A DNA stretch of 59,954 nt from Pseudomonadota bacterium (GCA_947459825.1 CANHFH010000004.1:1-59954), one strand, 5' to 3'. Shown: positions 30,625-40,403, numbered from the stretch's first letter. The notes: a model not told the origin generated them from the letters alone. Translations and numbers: made by a program.

Positions 30625-32507
30625 GCAACCTGTTCGTCACGGGCCTGTCGGGTCTGCAGGCATTCCAGCGCGCGTTGGACGCGACCAGCCAGAACATCGC
30701 CAATTCGAACACCGAAGGCTACGTCCGACAGCGTGCGGACTTCAGCACCCGTGAGTCGAGCCTCGTCGGCGACGTCTGGTTGGGGTCGGGCGTGGCCGTC
30801 GGCCGCGTGCGCCGCGTGGTCAACGAATTTCTCGCCGACCAGTCGCGGACCGCGCAGTCGTCGGCGGCCCGTCTCGAGGTGTTCGCGAACCAGTCGGCCC
30901 GCGTCACCAACCTGCTCGGCAACGCGTCCGGCGGTCTGTCGTCCTCGCTGCAGCGGCTGCAGAACGCCATCGAGGGCGTCGCCGCCGAGCCGGCGTCCAT
31001 CGCCGCGCGGCAGGTCATGCTCGGTGAACTGGAGGGCGCGGTTACGCAGTTGCGGAGCATCGATGGCCGGCTGCGCGAGTTCGAGTCGGAGACCAACGGC
31101 CAGATCGAGGCCGAGGTGTCCACCATCGACGGGCTCGCGAGCGGGCTCGCGGCCATGAACCGTGAGATCGCCGCCGCGAAGGCCAGCACGGGCGGGGTGC
31201 CGAACGAACTGATGGACGAGCGCGACCGGCTGCTCGACAAGCTCGCCAGCAAGGTGGCCGTGCGGTTCGTTCCCACCGACAACGGCTCGGTGAACGTCTT
31301 CGTGGGGCAGGGGCAGCCGCTCGTGCTCGGCGAGGTCGCGGGCCGGTTCGGTCTGCAGCAGGATCCGGCGGACGGCACGCGTAAACGCGTGGTGCTGCGC
31401 AGCGACGGCACCGCGTTCGACATCACGGCCTCCTTGACCGGCGGGGCGTTGGGCGGTCTGGTGGATTTCCGCGGCCAAGTGCTCGACAGCACACGCAACG
31501 AGGTCGGTCGCATCGCCACGGTGCTCGCCGCAGCGCTCAACGACCAGCACGTGAAGGGCATCGACCTCACCGGTGCCCCGGGCGTCGCGCTGCTCTCGGC
31601 CGGTGCACCGCAGGCCATCGTCCCCTCGACGAACGACGGGGCGCTCACCGCCGGTGTCACCCTGACGGATCCGCGCGCCCTGACGGGTGCTGACTACCAG
31701 CTTTCCTGGTCCGGTACGGCCTGGGCGGCGCGGCGGCTCGACACCGGCGCGACGGTGCCGATGGCGGGCAACGGAAGTTCCGGTTCGCCCTTCGTCTTCG
31801 ATGGCCTGTCCGTCGAGGTCAGCGGTATGCCGGCTGTCGGCGACCGGGTGCTGCTGCGTCCCACCCGCGAAGCGGTGCAGAGCATGGCCGTGCAGGTGGG
31901 CACCCCTGCGCGCATCGCCGCCGCACTGCCGGTGCGGGCGAACGCCGCCGTCGGCAACACAGGCGCGGCCAGCGTGTCGGCGCTCGAGGTACAGGACCCC
32001 GCCCATCCCGATCTGCGCGATGCCGTGAGCCTGTCCTTCCCGACGGCGACCACGGTGAGCATCGACGGCGGTCCCGTGCAGCCCTGGGCGCCGGGTCAGG
32101 CCATCGACCACAACGGCTGGCGGCTGCGTATCGCCGGTCAGCCGGCCGCGGGCGACGCCTTCATGGTGGGTGACAACGGCGGCGGGCGCGGCGACAACCG
32201 CAACGCCCTCCAACTCTCCGAGACCTTGCGCGGCCCGCTGCTCGAGTCCGGTACCGTGTCGTTGGCCGACGCCGCGACGCGGCTCGTCAGCGGCGTCGGC
32301 AACATCACGCAGCAGGCCGAGCGCAACCAGGAAGTGCAGCAGCTCGTGCATCAGGAGTCGGTCAAACAGCGGCTGAGCATCTCCGGCGTCAACCTCGACG
32401 AGGAGGCCGCGAACCTGCTGCGTTACCAGCAGGCCTACCAGGCTTCGGCGCAGGTGATCCGCGCCGCCAACGAAGTCTTCCGCATGCTCATCGACGTCGT
32501 CCGCTGA
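30621..32507 (+). CDS. flgK: hook-filament junction protein FlgK (HAP1)
   Basis: A 628-residue junction protein, longer than the E. coli 547 because of an extended middle (about residues 330-560, beta-rich). The N-terminus has NLFVTGLSGLQAFQRALDATSQNIANSNTEGYVRQ and the C-terminus GVNLDEEAANLLRYQQAYQASAQVI, both FlgK hallmarks. It is exported with FlgN and starts at the ATGA overlap with flgJ. Confidence 0.95.
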   Translation: MSNLFVTGLSGLQAFQRALDATSQNIANSNTEGYVRQRADFSTRESSLVGDVWLGSGVAVGRVRRVVNEFLADQSRTAQSSAARLEVFANQSARVTNLLGNASGGLSSSLQRLQNAIEGVAAEPASIAARQVMLGELEGAVTQLRSIDGRLREFESETNGQIEAEVSTIDGLASGLAAMNREIAAAKASTGGVPNELMDERDRLLDKLASKVAVRFVPTDNGSVNVFVGQGQPLVLGEVAGRFGLQQDPADGTRKRVVLRSDGTAFDITASLTGGALGGLVDFRGQVLDSTRNEVGRIATVLAAALNDQHVKGIDLTGAPGVALLSAGAPQAIVPSTNDGALTAGVTLTDPRALTGADYQLSWSGTAWAARRLDTGATVPMAGNGSSGSPFVFDGLSVEVSGMPAVGDRVLLRPTREAVQSMAVQVGTPARIAAALPVRANAAVGNTGAASVSALEVQDPAHPDLRDAVSLSFPTATTVSIDGGPVQPWAPGQAIDHNGWRLRIAGQPAAGDAFMVGDNGGGRGDNRNALQLSETLRGPLLESGTVSLADAATRLVSGVGNITQQAERNQEVQQLVHQESVKQRLSISGVNLDEEAANLLRYQQAYQASAQVIRAANEVFRMLIDVVR

Positions 32508-32516
32508 CGGGGCCCC

Positions 32517-33710
32517 GTGCGCATCTCCACGCTCAACTTCCTGCAAGCTCCCGTCGACTCGCTGAACAAGCTCCAGAGCGAACTGCAGCGTACGCAGGCA
32601 CAGGTCGCGAGCGGCACCAAGCTGCTGACGCCTGCCGACGACCCGGTCGCGGCGGGGCGCATCCAGGAACTCGAACGCTGGAAGCTCGCGGCCACGCAGC
32701 AGCAGCGCAACGGCGATATCGTCGCCTCGCGTTTGTCCCTGCAGGAGACCGCGCTCGCCGATGTCACCGACATCTTGCAGCGCATGCAGGAGCTCACCGT
32801 CCAGGGCGGCAACGGCACCTATGACGAGACGCCGCGGCGCATGCTTGCTGCCGAGGTGCGATCGCGCGCCGAGCAGCTGCTGCAGGTGGCCAACCGCCGT
32901 ACGCCGTCGGGCGAGTACGTCTTCGCCGGCGCCAGCATCGGCACCGTGCCGTTCGCCCGGCAGGGCGGGGCGGTGCGGTACGCGGGCGACGATCTCTCGC
33001 GGCTCGTCGAGGTCGGCCCCGGGCAGCGCGTCGCCGACGGTTTCCCCGGCTCCGATGTGTTCATGCGCGTCCCCGCCGGCAACGGCGATTTTGCGCTGCG
33101 CGCCGGTACGGCCAACGCGGGCACGGGTATCGTGGGGGTGGGCTCGCTCGTGGACCCGACCGCCTGGGACGATCAGCCGTACCGCGTGCTCTTCATGGCG
33201 GATGGCAGTTGGGAGGCGCGCGACGCCGCCGACGCCCTCGTCGCGTCCGCGGCCTACAGGCCAGGTGCGGCGATCGAGTTCCGCGGTATCCGCTTGAGCG
33301 TCACCGGCGCGCCCGTCCCGGGCGACCAATTCCATATCGACCCTGCGGGCAGCGAGGACATGTTCGCCACGCTCGAGCGGCTCGCCGATGCGCTGGAGGC
33401 GCCGATGGGCAGCCCGGCGCAACGCGCGGCATCGGGCAACGAGCTCGGCGCCGTGTTGACCCAGCTCGGGCAGACGCTCGAACATGTGTCGAACGCGCGT
33501 TCCGTGCTCGGCACCCGCCTGACCGCCATCGACGATGCCGCGGCCTCGCGCGCCGCGCTCGAAGAGGATGTGGTCGCGAACCTCTCCAAGCTGCGCGATA
33601 CGGATTATTCGGAGGCGCTGACCCGCCTCAACCTGCAGTTGACGGGCTTGCAGGCGGCACAGCAGTCCTATGCGAAGCTCGCGCGGCTCTCGCTGTTCGA
33701 CTACCTCTGA
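32517..33710 (+). CDS. flgL: hook-filament junction protein FlgL (HAP3)
   Basis: A 397-residue flagellin-like protein that joins FlgK to the filament. It starts at GTG 32517 (MRISTLNFLQAPVDSLNKLQ) and carries the flagellin-type VASGTKLLTPADDPVAAGR motif; the C-terminal helix is LNLQLTGLQAAQQSYAKLARLSLFDYL. It closes the flgBCDEFGHIJKL operon. The sigma-28 promoter for fliC lies in the following 126-base gap. Confidence 0.95.
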   Translation: MRISTLNFLQAPVDSLNKLQSELQRTQAQVASGTKLLTPADDPVAAGRIQELERWKLAATQQQRNGDIVASRLSLQETALADVTDILQRMQELTVQGGNGTYDETPRRMLAAEVRSRAEQLLQVANRRTPSGEYVFAGASIGTVPFARQGGAVRYAGDDLSRLVEVGPGQRVADGFPGSDVFMRVPAGNGDFALRAGTANAGTGIVGVGSLVDPTAWDDQPYRVLFMADGSWEARDAADALVASAAYRPGAAIEFRGIRLSVTGAPVPGDQFHIDPAGSEDMFATLERLADALEAPMGSPAQRAASGNELGAVLTQLGQTLEHVSNARSVLGTRLTAIDDAAASRAALEEDVVANLSKLRDTDYSEALTRLNLQLTGLQAAQQSYAKLARLSLFDYL

Positions 33711-33732
33711 GGGGGTATCCGCGGATCGACCC

Positions 33733-33759
33733 TAAAGTAATCGCCACCGCCTCCGATAA
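33733..33759 (+). promoter_or_regulatory. sigma-28 (FliA) promoter of fliC
   Basis: TAAAGTAA (33733-33740) and TCCGATAA (33752-33759) are separated by exactly 11 bases, close to the FliA consensus TAAAGTTT-N11-GCCGATAA. It lies about 77 bases upstream of the fliC start codon, leaving a leader of roughly 70 bases that contains AAGGAG just before the ATG. Confidence 0.92.
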
Positions 33760-33836
33760 AGGGTCTGGAAGGGCGGCGCTGACGTTAGTCGGGTCCGATC
33801 CCAGGTAACCCCAACAATCTCTAAGGAGTCTTCTCC

Positions 33837-34661
33837 ATGTCTCAAGTGATCAACACCAACGTGATGTCGCTGAGCGCCCAGCGCAACCTGGCCACCTCGG
33901 GTAGCCAGCTTTCGCAGTCGCTGCAGCGCCTGTCCTCGGGCCTGCGCATCAACAGCGCCAAGGACGACGCCGCCGGTCTCGCGATCTCCCAGCGCATGAC
34001 GGCGCAGATCCGCGGCCTTTCCGCTGCGATCCGCAACGCCCAGGACGCGGTTTCGCTGACCCAGACCGCCGAAGGCGCGCTCGGTTCGGTGTCCAACAAC
34101 CTGCAGCGCATGCGTGAACTCGCGGTGCAGTCGGCGAACGGCAGCAACACCACCGACGACCAGGCGGCGCTCGACACCGAGTACCAGCAGCTGATGCTCG
34201 AGATCACCCGGGTGGGCGAGCAGACCAAGTTTGCCGGTACGAAGCTGATCGACGGGACCTTCGAGGACAAGGACTTCCAGATCGGTGCCAACGAAGGAGA
34301 GGTCATCAGGATCACTGCGCTGGCCGACGTCACGATCGACGACGGTCTGGCGATCGACGGTACGGACCTCACGGATGCCGCCAATTCGGTGGCGGCGATC
34401 ACGGCGCTCGACGCGGCGATCAGCACGGTCAGCACGGCCCGTGCGACCGTGGGCGCCTACCAGAGCCGCTTCGAGTCGGTGGTCTCCAACCTGACGGTCG
34501 CCAACGAGAACCTCTCGGCCTCGCGCTCGCGCATCATGGATGCCGACTACGCCGAGGAGACCGCCAAGCTGACGCGCGCCCAGGTGCTGCAGCAGGCCGG
34601 TGTGGCGATGCTGTCGCAGGCGAACGCCGTTCCCCAGAACGTTCTGTCGCTGCTGCGTTGA
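33837..34661 (+). CDS. fliC: flagellin
   Basis: The filament subunit, unusually compact at 274 residues. The D0/D1 core is complete: N-terminal [19 protein letters not shown] and [21 protein letters not shown]-terminal [33 protein letters not shown]. Only about 60 residues (130-190) separate the halves, so the D2/D3 surface domains are nearly absent. The segment [14 protein letters not shown] matches the region recognised by TLR5 in enteric flagellins. It is exported with FliS and driven by the sigma-28 promoter upstream. Confidence 0.97.
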   Translation: MSQVINTNVMSLSAQRNLATSGSQLSQSLQRLSSGLRINSAKDDAAGLAISQRMTAQIRGLSAAIRNAQDAVSLTQTAEGALGSVSNNLQRMRELAVQSANGSNTTDDQAALDTEYQQLMLEITRVGEQTKFAGTKLIDGTFEDKDFQIGANEGEVIRITALADVTIDDGLAIDGTDLTDAANSVAAITALDAAISTVSTARATVGAYQSRFESVVSNLTVANENLSASRSRIMDADYAEETAKLTRAQVLQQAGVAMLSQANAVPQNVLSLLR

Positions 34662-34675
34662 TGCGATGACGGGAC

Positions 34676-34718
34676 GGGGCGCAGGGCAGCGGACGGGATG
34701 ACATCCCTGCGCCCCTTT
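34676..34718 (+). terminator. Rho-independent-like terminator after fliC
   Basis: An 11-bp perfect stem (GGGGCGCAGGG at 34676-34686 with CCCTGCGCCCC at 34705-34715) with an 18-base loop is followed by TTT. It starts 15 bases after the fliC stop. The T-run is short, so termination may be partial, which would allow some read-through to flaG-fliD-fliS. Confidence 0.8.
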
Positions 34719-34727
34719 CCATCGGCA

Positions 34728-34755
34728 GGCGGCGACTCCCTCGGGGAGCGCCGCC
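34728..34755 (+). other. second hairpin between fliC and flaG
   Basis: GGCGGCG (34728-34734) pairs with CGCCGCC (34749-34755), and after a bulged A, CTCCC (34736-34740) pairs with GGGAG (34744-34748) around a 3-base loop. There is no T-run. It could stabilise the flaG mRNA 5' part or back up the fliC terminator; the role is unknown. Confidence 0.5.
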
Positions 34756-34783
34756 GGTCGCGTTTCAGGGGAGGGAACCCGAC

Positions 34784-35149
34784 ATGAGTTTCCCGAGGAT
34801 TTCGGATGTGCTGATGGTCGGTGTGCCGCAGCGTCCGGCGCCGAAGGGCGCCGAAACGGAGGCTGCCGGGAAGCCGGCCCCGGTCGATCACCCCTCCGCT
34901 GCGAGGGGATTGGCGGTCGAGGAGCGGTCCAAGATCGCCGAGCGGCTGCAGGATCTGGCCCGCGCCTCCGGGCGTGCGCTCGAGTTCCGGGTCGACGAGT
35001 CCAGCGACCGGGTGGTCATCAGCGTGCGGGACGAGCGCACCGGTGAGCTGATCCGGCAGATCCCGGACGAGACGGCGTTGCGCATCGCGCAGCGCCTGGA
35101 AGCCAAGTTGGATGAGGTCCGCAGCATGCTGATCGAGGACAAGGGCTAG
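34784..35149 (+). CDS. flaG: FlaG-family flagellar protein
   Basis: A 121-residue protein with a variable N-terminal third and the conserved FlaG C-terminal domain (about residues 50-118: LEFRVDESSDRVVISVRDERTGELIRQIP). In Pseudomonas and Vibrio, flaG lies between flagellin and fliD and affects filament length; its exact activity is not settled. A strong AGGGGAGGG precedes the start. Its TAG stop shares one base with the fliD GTG. Confidence 0.92.
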   Translation: MSFPRISDVLMVGVPQRPAPKGAETEAAGKPAPVDHPSAARGLAVEERSKIAERLQDLARASGRALEFRVDESSDRVVISVRDERTGELIRQIPDETALRIAQRLEAKLDEVRSMLIEDKG

Positions 35150-36504
35150 TGGCGTCGGTCCAAGTGTCTGGGGGCGGCTCCGGCCTCGACGTCAATATGC
35201 TCGTCACCCAGTTGGTGGCGGCGGAGCGTGCCCCTGCGCAGCAGCGGCTCAACCGGGCTGAATCGGGGCTGGACGCGAAGATCTCGGCGCTCGGCACCTT
35301 GCGTGGGTCGCTGTCGACCTTCCAGGGCGCCGCCGGTGCCTTGCGCAACGCGTCGCAGCTGCTGACCCGCAAGACCGAGGCCTCGGACCCGACCGTGCTG
35401 CGCGCGAGCGCCACGGCGAGCGCAGCCAGCGGCAGCTACTCGGTCGAAGTGCTCTCGCTCGCGACGGCGCACAAGCTCGCCTCCCAGGCCTACGCGGCCG
35501 GCAGCGCGGCGACTGTCGGCTCGGGCACGCTCGACTTCCAGCAGAACGGCGGATCGTTCTCGGTTTCCGTCACCGCCGGTACCACGCTCGCGCAGTTGCG
35601 CGACGCGATCAACGGCGCGACCGGCAATGCCGGTGTACGGGCGAGCCTCGTGCAGACCGACGATGGCGCACGCCTCGTCCTGACGGCGAAGGCCTCGGGC
35701 AGCGCACAGGCCATCCGCATCACCTCCAACGACGCGTCGGGCGGACTCGAGGGGCTGGTCCATGACCCGGGCGTATCGACCCCGATGACCGTGCTGTCGC
35801 CGGCCGCGAACGCGCAGGCCAAAGTCGAAGGCTTCACCGTCTCGGCGGCGGGCAACACCATCACGGGCGCCATCGAGGGCGTCACGATCGACCTGCTCGC
35901 CGCCAAGCCGGGGACCTCGGTCACGCTGGCTGTGAGCGCCGACAACTCGGTGCTGCGCGAGCGCATCGGCAAGATGGTGACCGACTTCAACAACATGACC
36001 GCGACGCTGTCGCGGCTCCGCGCGGTCGACCCGGCGACCCGCAACGGCGGACCGTTGGTCGGCGATTCGGCGCTGCTCAGCATCGAGTCGCGCATGCGTC
36101 GCGACCTCGCGGCAGCGGTGACGGTGTCGGGCGACGCGCCTGCGACGCTCTCCGCGATCGGTGTGCGCATGGGCGCGGACGGCCGGCTCAGCGTCGATGA
36201 CGCGAAGCTGACGGCAGCGCTGCGCGATGATCCTGCGGAGGTGGTGCGCATCTTCGCCGGCGAGGGCGGCATCGCGGAGCGGTTGCACACCACGCTGAAC
36301 GGCGCGGTCGCCGCCGGGGGGCAGGTCGCTGCACGCACCGAGTCGCTGCAGGCGCAGAAGCGCGATGTCCAGCGGGCCAAGGACACGCTGGACATGCGGA
36401 TGAAGGCGCTCGAGGCGCGTTATCGCCTGCAGTTCACCAACCTCGATTCGATGCTGAGCGGCCTGCAGTCGACCGGCAACTATCTCGCGCGGACGCTGCG
36501 CTGA
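35149..36504 (+). CDS. fliD: flagellar filament cap protein FliD (HAP2)
   Basis: A 451-residue cap protein under which flagellin polymerises. It starts at GTG 35149 with SVQVSGGGSGLDVNMLVTQLVAAERAPAQQRL, the usual FliD N-terminal helix, then has two D2/D3 repeats (SGSYSVEVLSLATAHKL) and a C-terminal coiled coil (LDMRMKALEARYRLQFTNLDSM, then LSGLQSTGNYLARTL). It is followed after 91 bases by fliS; that gap contains a short GC-rich hairpin (near 36525-36540) and nothing else recognisable. Confidence 0.95.
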   Translation: MASVQVSGGGSGLDVNMLVTQLVAAERAPAQQRLNRAESGLDAKISALGTLRGSLSTFQGAAGALRNASQLLTRKTEASDPTVLRASATASAASGSYSVEVLSLATAHKLASQAYAAGSAATVGSGTLDFQQNGGSFSVSVTAGTTLAQLRDAINGATGNAGVRASLVQTDDGARLVLTAKASGSAQAIRITSNDASGGLEGLVHDPGVSTPMTVLSPAANAQAKVEGFTVSAAGNTITGAIEGVTIDLLAAKPGTSVTLAVSADNSVLRERIGKMVTDFNNMTATLSRLRAVDPATRNGGPLVGDSALLSIESRMRRDLAAAVTVSGDAPATLSAIGVRMGADGRLSVDDAKLTAALRDDPAEVVRIFAGEGGIAERLHTTLNGAVAAGGQVAARTESLQAQKRDVQRAKDTLDMRMKALEARYRLQFTNLDSMLSGLQSTGNYLARTLR

Positions 36505-36595
36505 CGCGGCGCCGAGGCGCGCCACGGCGCTCAAGCGCCGCGCTCGGCGGCCGATACAGGGGGTGAGGGCGCGATGCCCGTGACGCGAGGTCGCC

Positions 36596-37006
36596 ATGTC
36601 ACCTGCCATGCAAGGAAAACTCTCCGCTTACCAGTCGGTCGCCGCCCACGGAGGTGTCGCGGCGGCGGACCCCCACAAGCTCATCATGATGCTGCTCGAC
36701 GGAGCATTGACCCGCATCGCGCAGGCGAAGGTCTGCGGCGAGCGCGGCGAGAAGATCGCGAAGAGCACACATCTGCAGCGCGCGCTCGCCATCATCGGTG
36801 AGCTGCGCGCGAGTCTCGACCTGTCGCAGGGGCCGCTCGCGCGCAACCTCGACGACCTCTACGACTACATCACCCGTCAGCTCTTGATCGGGCAGGCGAC
36901 GAGCGACCCCAAGGTCCTCACGGGCGCCTCGTCGATCCTCGTCGAGATCCGCGGTGCCTGGGCGGCTCTGCCGGTCGAGGCGCGGGCCGCGCGCGCGGCC
37001 GTATGA
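36596..37006 (+). CDS. fliS: flagellin export chaperone FliS
   Basis: A 136-residue four-helix chaperone that caps the flagellin C-terminus before export. Family features are YQSVAAHGGVAAADPHKLIMMLLDGAL, which is the FliS substrate-binding start, and LYDYITRQLLIGQATSD. The start ATG at 36596 follows GAGGT closely; the next ATG at 36608 is possible. FliT is not recognisable here; the next gene is a PilZ-like protein. Confidence 0.94.
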   Translation: MSPAMQGKLSAYQSVAAHGGVAAADPHKLIMMLLDGALTRIAQAKVCGERGEKIAKSTHLQRALAIIGELRASLDLSQGPLARNLDDLYDYITRQLLIGQATSDPKVLTGASSILVEIRGAWAALPVEARAARAAV

Positions 37007-37031
37007 CCTGCGCCGCGAAGCGATCCGCCCC

Positions 37032-37577
37032 GTGACCGCCCCGGACGATTCCGCGCTGCTCGCTTGGGAGGATGTCCTCCCGGTGGCGTTCTCGCCGGGT
37101 GCGTACGAGACGGACGCGAGGCTGGTGGCGCATCGGGTGGCGGGCAACCTGCGTGTGCTCCACACCTGCGAGGCGCTCGAGGAGCGGCGTGCCGAGCGCG
37201 ACGAGGAACTGGCCGGGGCGCCCGAGGCGGCACGGCTCGAGCAGAAGATCGACCTGTTGATCGAGCTGGTCGGTCATTGGGTATCGCAGTCCGGCGCAAG
37301 ACCGCCCGCGGTGGTCGCGAGCCTCAGCGCCGCCCGCCTTGTTTGGCGCACGGCGGGGATCGCACCGCCGGTCGGTACGGTGGGCACCGCAGAGGTCTAT
37401 CCGCGTGAGGGTGTGGCCGAGGCTGTCCGCCTACCGGGTGAAGTGGTCTCGCACGGACCTGATGGCCGTATATCATTCGTCTTCGGGGGCCTGTCCGAGG
37501 CCGAGGTCGACGCCCTCGAGCGCTTCGTGTTCCGGCAGCATCGGCGGAAGATCGCGGGGCGCCGACGGGGCGGATGA
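37032..37577 (+). CDS. tPilZ-like (atypical PilZ) protein of the flagellar cluster
   Basis: A 181-residue soluble protein started at GTG 37032. Residues about 1-95 are helical (LVAHRVAGNLRVLHTCEALEERR, then ARLEQKIDLLIELVGHWVS) and could form a coiled coil. The C-terminal half is beta-rich and PilZ-like (VRLPGEVVSHGPDGRISFVFGGLSEAEVDALERFVFRQHRR). The order fliS, PilZ-like gene, fleQ is like Xanthomonas, where a tetrameric atypical PilZ protein (tPilZ, XC6012) has such an N-terminal helix pair. The canonical RxxxR c-di-GMP motif is not evident. It may link second messenger or flagellar assembly to motor control; the function is inferred. Confidence 0.7.
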   Translation: MTAPDDSALLAWEDVLPVAFSPGAYETDARLVAHRVAGNLRVLHTCEALEERRAERDEELAGAPEAARLEQKIDLLIELVGHWVSQSGARPPAVVASLSAARLVWRTAGIAPPVGTVGTAEVYPREGVAEAVRLPGEVVSHGPDGRISFVFGGLSEAEVDALERFVFRQHRRKIAGRRRGG

Positions 37578-37605
37578 CCACCCCCTGCCGAAAGTCATAT
37601 TTTGA

Positions 37606-37616
37606 TTCCGAATCGG
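37606..37616 (+). promoter_or_regulatory. inverted repeat in the AT-rich promoter region of the FleQ-like gene
   Basis: TCCGA-A-TCGGA is a perfect 11-base inverted repeat in a locally AT-rich stretch (about 37595-37625) that stands out from the GC-rich surroundings. It lies about 65 bases before the activator start, with TATAAA at 37650-37655 as a possible -10. It may be an operator; no regulator can be named. Confidence 0.3.
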
Positions 37617-37679
37617 ATATATCTGTCCGGTTCGTGCGGTTCCGCGCGTTATAAAGCCCCACCACTCGGGGGAGGGGAT

Positions 37680-38930
<1,251 letters not shown>

Positions 38931-38963
38931 CGGCTCCTTGACGCTGCCGCCCCGTCCGGGGTC

Positions 38964-38979
38964 GGGCACGCTTCTTGCT
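38964..38979 (+). promoter_or_regulatory. sigma-54 promoter upstream of the second activator
   Basis: GGGCACG-CTTC-TTGCT matches the sigma-54 consensus except for the first base, with GG (38965-38966) and GC (38977-38978) separated by 10 bases. Predicted +1 is about 38990, 37 bases before the ATG. It would place this gene under the FleQ-like activator, as fleSR is in Pseudomonas. Confidence 0.82.
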
Positions 38980-38980
38980 A

Positions 38981-39019
38981 CCTCCTCTCAGAGCCACCCC
39001 CAGGGGGTGGTCGAGGAGG
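38981..39019 (+). other. hairpin that can mask the ribosome-binding site of the second activator
   Basis: CCTCCTC (38981-38987) can pair perfectly with the ribosome-binding site GAGGAGG (39013-39019), enclosing a second stem CCACCC/GGGTGG (38994-38999 with 39005-39010). The 17-base core palindrome 38994-39010 is exact. The predicted sigma-54 start near 38990 would omit the outer left arm, so only read-through mRNA would form the full structure. Confidence 0.5.
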
Positions 39020-39026
39020 CGATTCG

Positions 39027-40022
39027 ATGGCGCACAACCCGGTACAGATCGGCCCGGAGCCGGTTGCGGTGGACCCAAAGTCCCGTTGCCTGATCGGACT
39101 CGCCCGGCGCGTGGCGGTGACGGACTGCACGGTGCTCGTCACCGGCGAGTCGGGCACCGGCAAGGAGGTGCTGGCGCGGTTCATCCATCGCCAGTCCACA
39201 CGCTCGACGAGGCCCTTCGTCGCCGTCAACTGCGCCGCGATCCCGGAATCCATGCTCGAAGGGGTGCTGTTCGGATATGAGCGCGGCGCCTTCACCGGCG
39301 CGCATGCCGCCCATGCCGGCAAGTTCGAGCAGGCCCAGGGCGGCACGCTGCTGCTCGACGAGATCACCGAGATGCCGCTCGGCCTGCAGGCGAAACTGCT
39401 GCGCGTGCTCCAGGAACGCGAGGTCGACCGCATCGGCGGTCGTGTGCCGGTGTCGCTCGATGTCCGGGTGCTCGCCACCAGCAACCGCAGACTGCTCGAG
39501 GAGGTGCGCGCGGGCCGCTTCCGCGAGGACCTCTACTACCGTCTGGCCGTGTTCCCGCTCGATATCGCGCCGCTGCGCGAGCGCCGCGAGGACATCATGC
39601 CCATCGCGATGCAGTGTCTCGCCTTGTACGGCGCCGGGCGCGCGACGCCCGCGCTGTCGGCCGACGCGGTAGAGGCGCTGCTGATGCACGACTGGCCCGG
39701 CAACGCGCGCGAGCTCGGCAACGTGCTGCAGCGCGCGCTGATCCTCTGCAACGGCCCGCTCGTGGAGCGCGTCCACCTGGCGCTCGACCCGCTGGGATTG
39801 CGCGCGCCTGCGCCGCCCGTCACGGTCGCCGCGCCCGACGACGGTCGCAGTGCGCTCGCGCGGCAGCGCGAGGTCGCCGAGCGCGACATCCTGCTCGCGG
39901 CACTGCGCAACCTGCCGCGGAGCCGCAACGAGGTCGCGCTGCGCCTCGGCATCTCGCCGCGCACCCTGCGCTACAAGCTCGCGCGCCTGCGCGCAGCCGG
40001 CATCGAGGTACCCGTCGCATGA
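39027..40022 (+). CDS. FleR/FlrC-like sigma-54 activator without a receiver domain
   Basis: A 331-residue enhancer-binding protein with Walker A GESGTGKE (40-47), GAFTGA (87-92), Walker B GGTLLLDE (105-112) and a C-terminal Fis-type helix-turn-helix (SRNEVALRLGISPRTLRYKLARLRAAG). FleR of Pseudomonas (473 residues) has a receiver phosphorylated by FleS; both the receiver and a FleS gene are absent here, and only about 20 residues precede the AAA+ domain. RGAFTGAHAAHAGKFEQAQGG is typical of FleR/FlrC. It probably activates later basal-body or export genes constitutively once made, or is controlled by another protein. It overlaps fliE. Confidence 0.85.
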   Translation: MAHNPVQIGPEPVAVDPKSRCLIGLARRVAVTDCTVLVTGESGTGKEVLARFIHRQSTRSTRPFVAVNCAAIPESMLEGVLFGYERGAFTGAHAAHAGKFEQAQGGTLLLDEITEMPLGLQAKLLRVLQEREVDRIGGRVPVSLDVRVLATSNRRLLEEVRAGRFREDLYYRLAVFPLDIAPLRERREDIMPIAMQCLALYGAGRATPALSADAVEALLMHDWPGNARELGNVLQRALILCNGPLVERVHLALDPLGLRAPAPPVTVAAPDDGRSALARQREVAERDILLAALRNLPRSRNEVALRLGISPRTLRYKLARLRAAGIEVPVA

Positions 40023-40387
40023 GCCAGATGGAGATCGATCGCGTCGTCTCGCAGATCCGCGCGCTGCGCGCGCAGGTGGGCGGGCCCATGGCACAGGTGG
40101 TGCGTCCCGAGGGTTTCGCCGGCGCGGTCAACGGTCCGGGCGGCGCGACCGGCGCGAGCAGCTCGATCAGCTTCGCCGCCGTCCTGCGCAGCGGTATCGA
40201 GCGCGTCAACGAGGCGCAGCAGCAGTCCGGCGCCTCGCAGCGCGCCTTCGAGCGCGGCGACCCGGGCGTCGACCTGCCGCAGGTGATGATCGACATGCAG
40301 AAGGCGAGCATCGCCTTCCGCGGCGCGGTGGAAGTGCGCAACCGCATGATCGCCGCGTACCAGGAAATCATGAACATGCCGGTGTGA
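40019..40387 (+). CDS. fliE: flagellar hook-basal body protein FliE
   Basis: A 122-residue MS-ring/rod junction protein. The start ATG at 40019 overlaps the previous stop (ATGA); the long upstream frame is antisense-type noise. The C-terminal helix is diagnostic: QVMIDMQKASIAFRGAVEVRNRMIAAYQEIMNMPV. The middle is Gly/Ala/Ser-rich. It opens the fliEFGHIJK series. Confidence 0.93.
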   Translation: MSQMEIDRVVSQIRALRAQVGGPMAQVVRPEGFAGAVNGPGGATGASSSISFAAVLRSGIERVNEAQQQSGASQRAFERGDPGVDLPQVMIDMQKASIAFRGAVEVRNRMIAAYQEIMNMPV

Positions 40388-40403
40388 CGGCACGGAGCTC
40401 TGA

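Noticed and set aside
30462-33485. A 1007-codon open frame on the minus strand opposite flgK and flgL
   Set aside because: It is antisense to two well-conserved genes, rich in Arg/His/Gly/Ala with no domain pattern, and similar long antisense frames occur opposite most genes here because of GC-biased third positions.
37602-37604. TTG 37602 as the start of the FleQ-like gene
   Set aside because: It adds 26 residues with no family resemblance and no ribosome-binding site, whereas GTG 37680 follows GGAGGGG.
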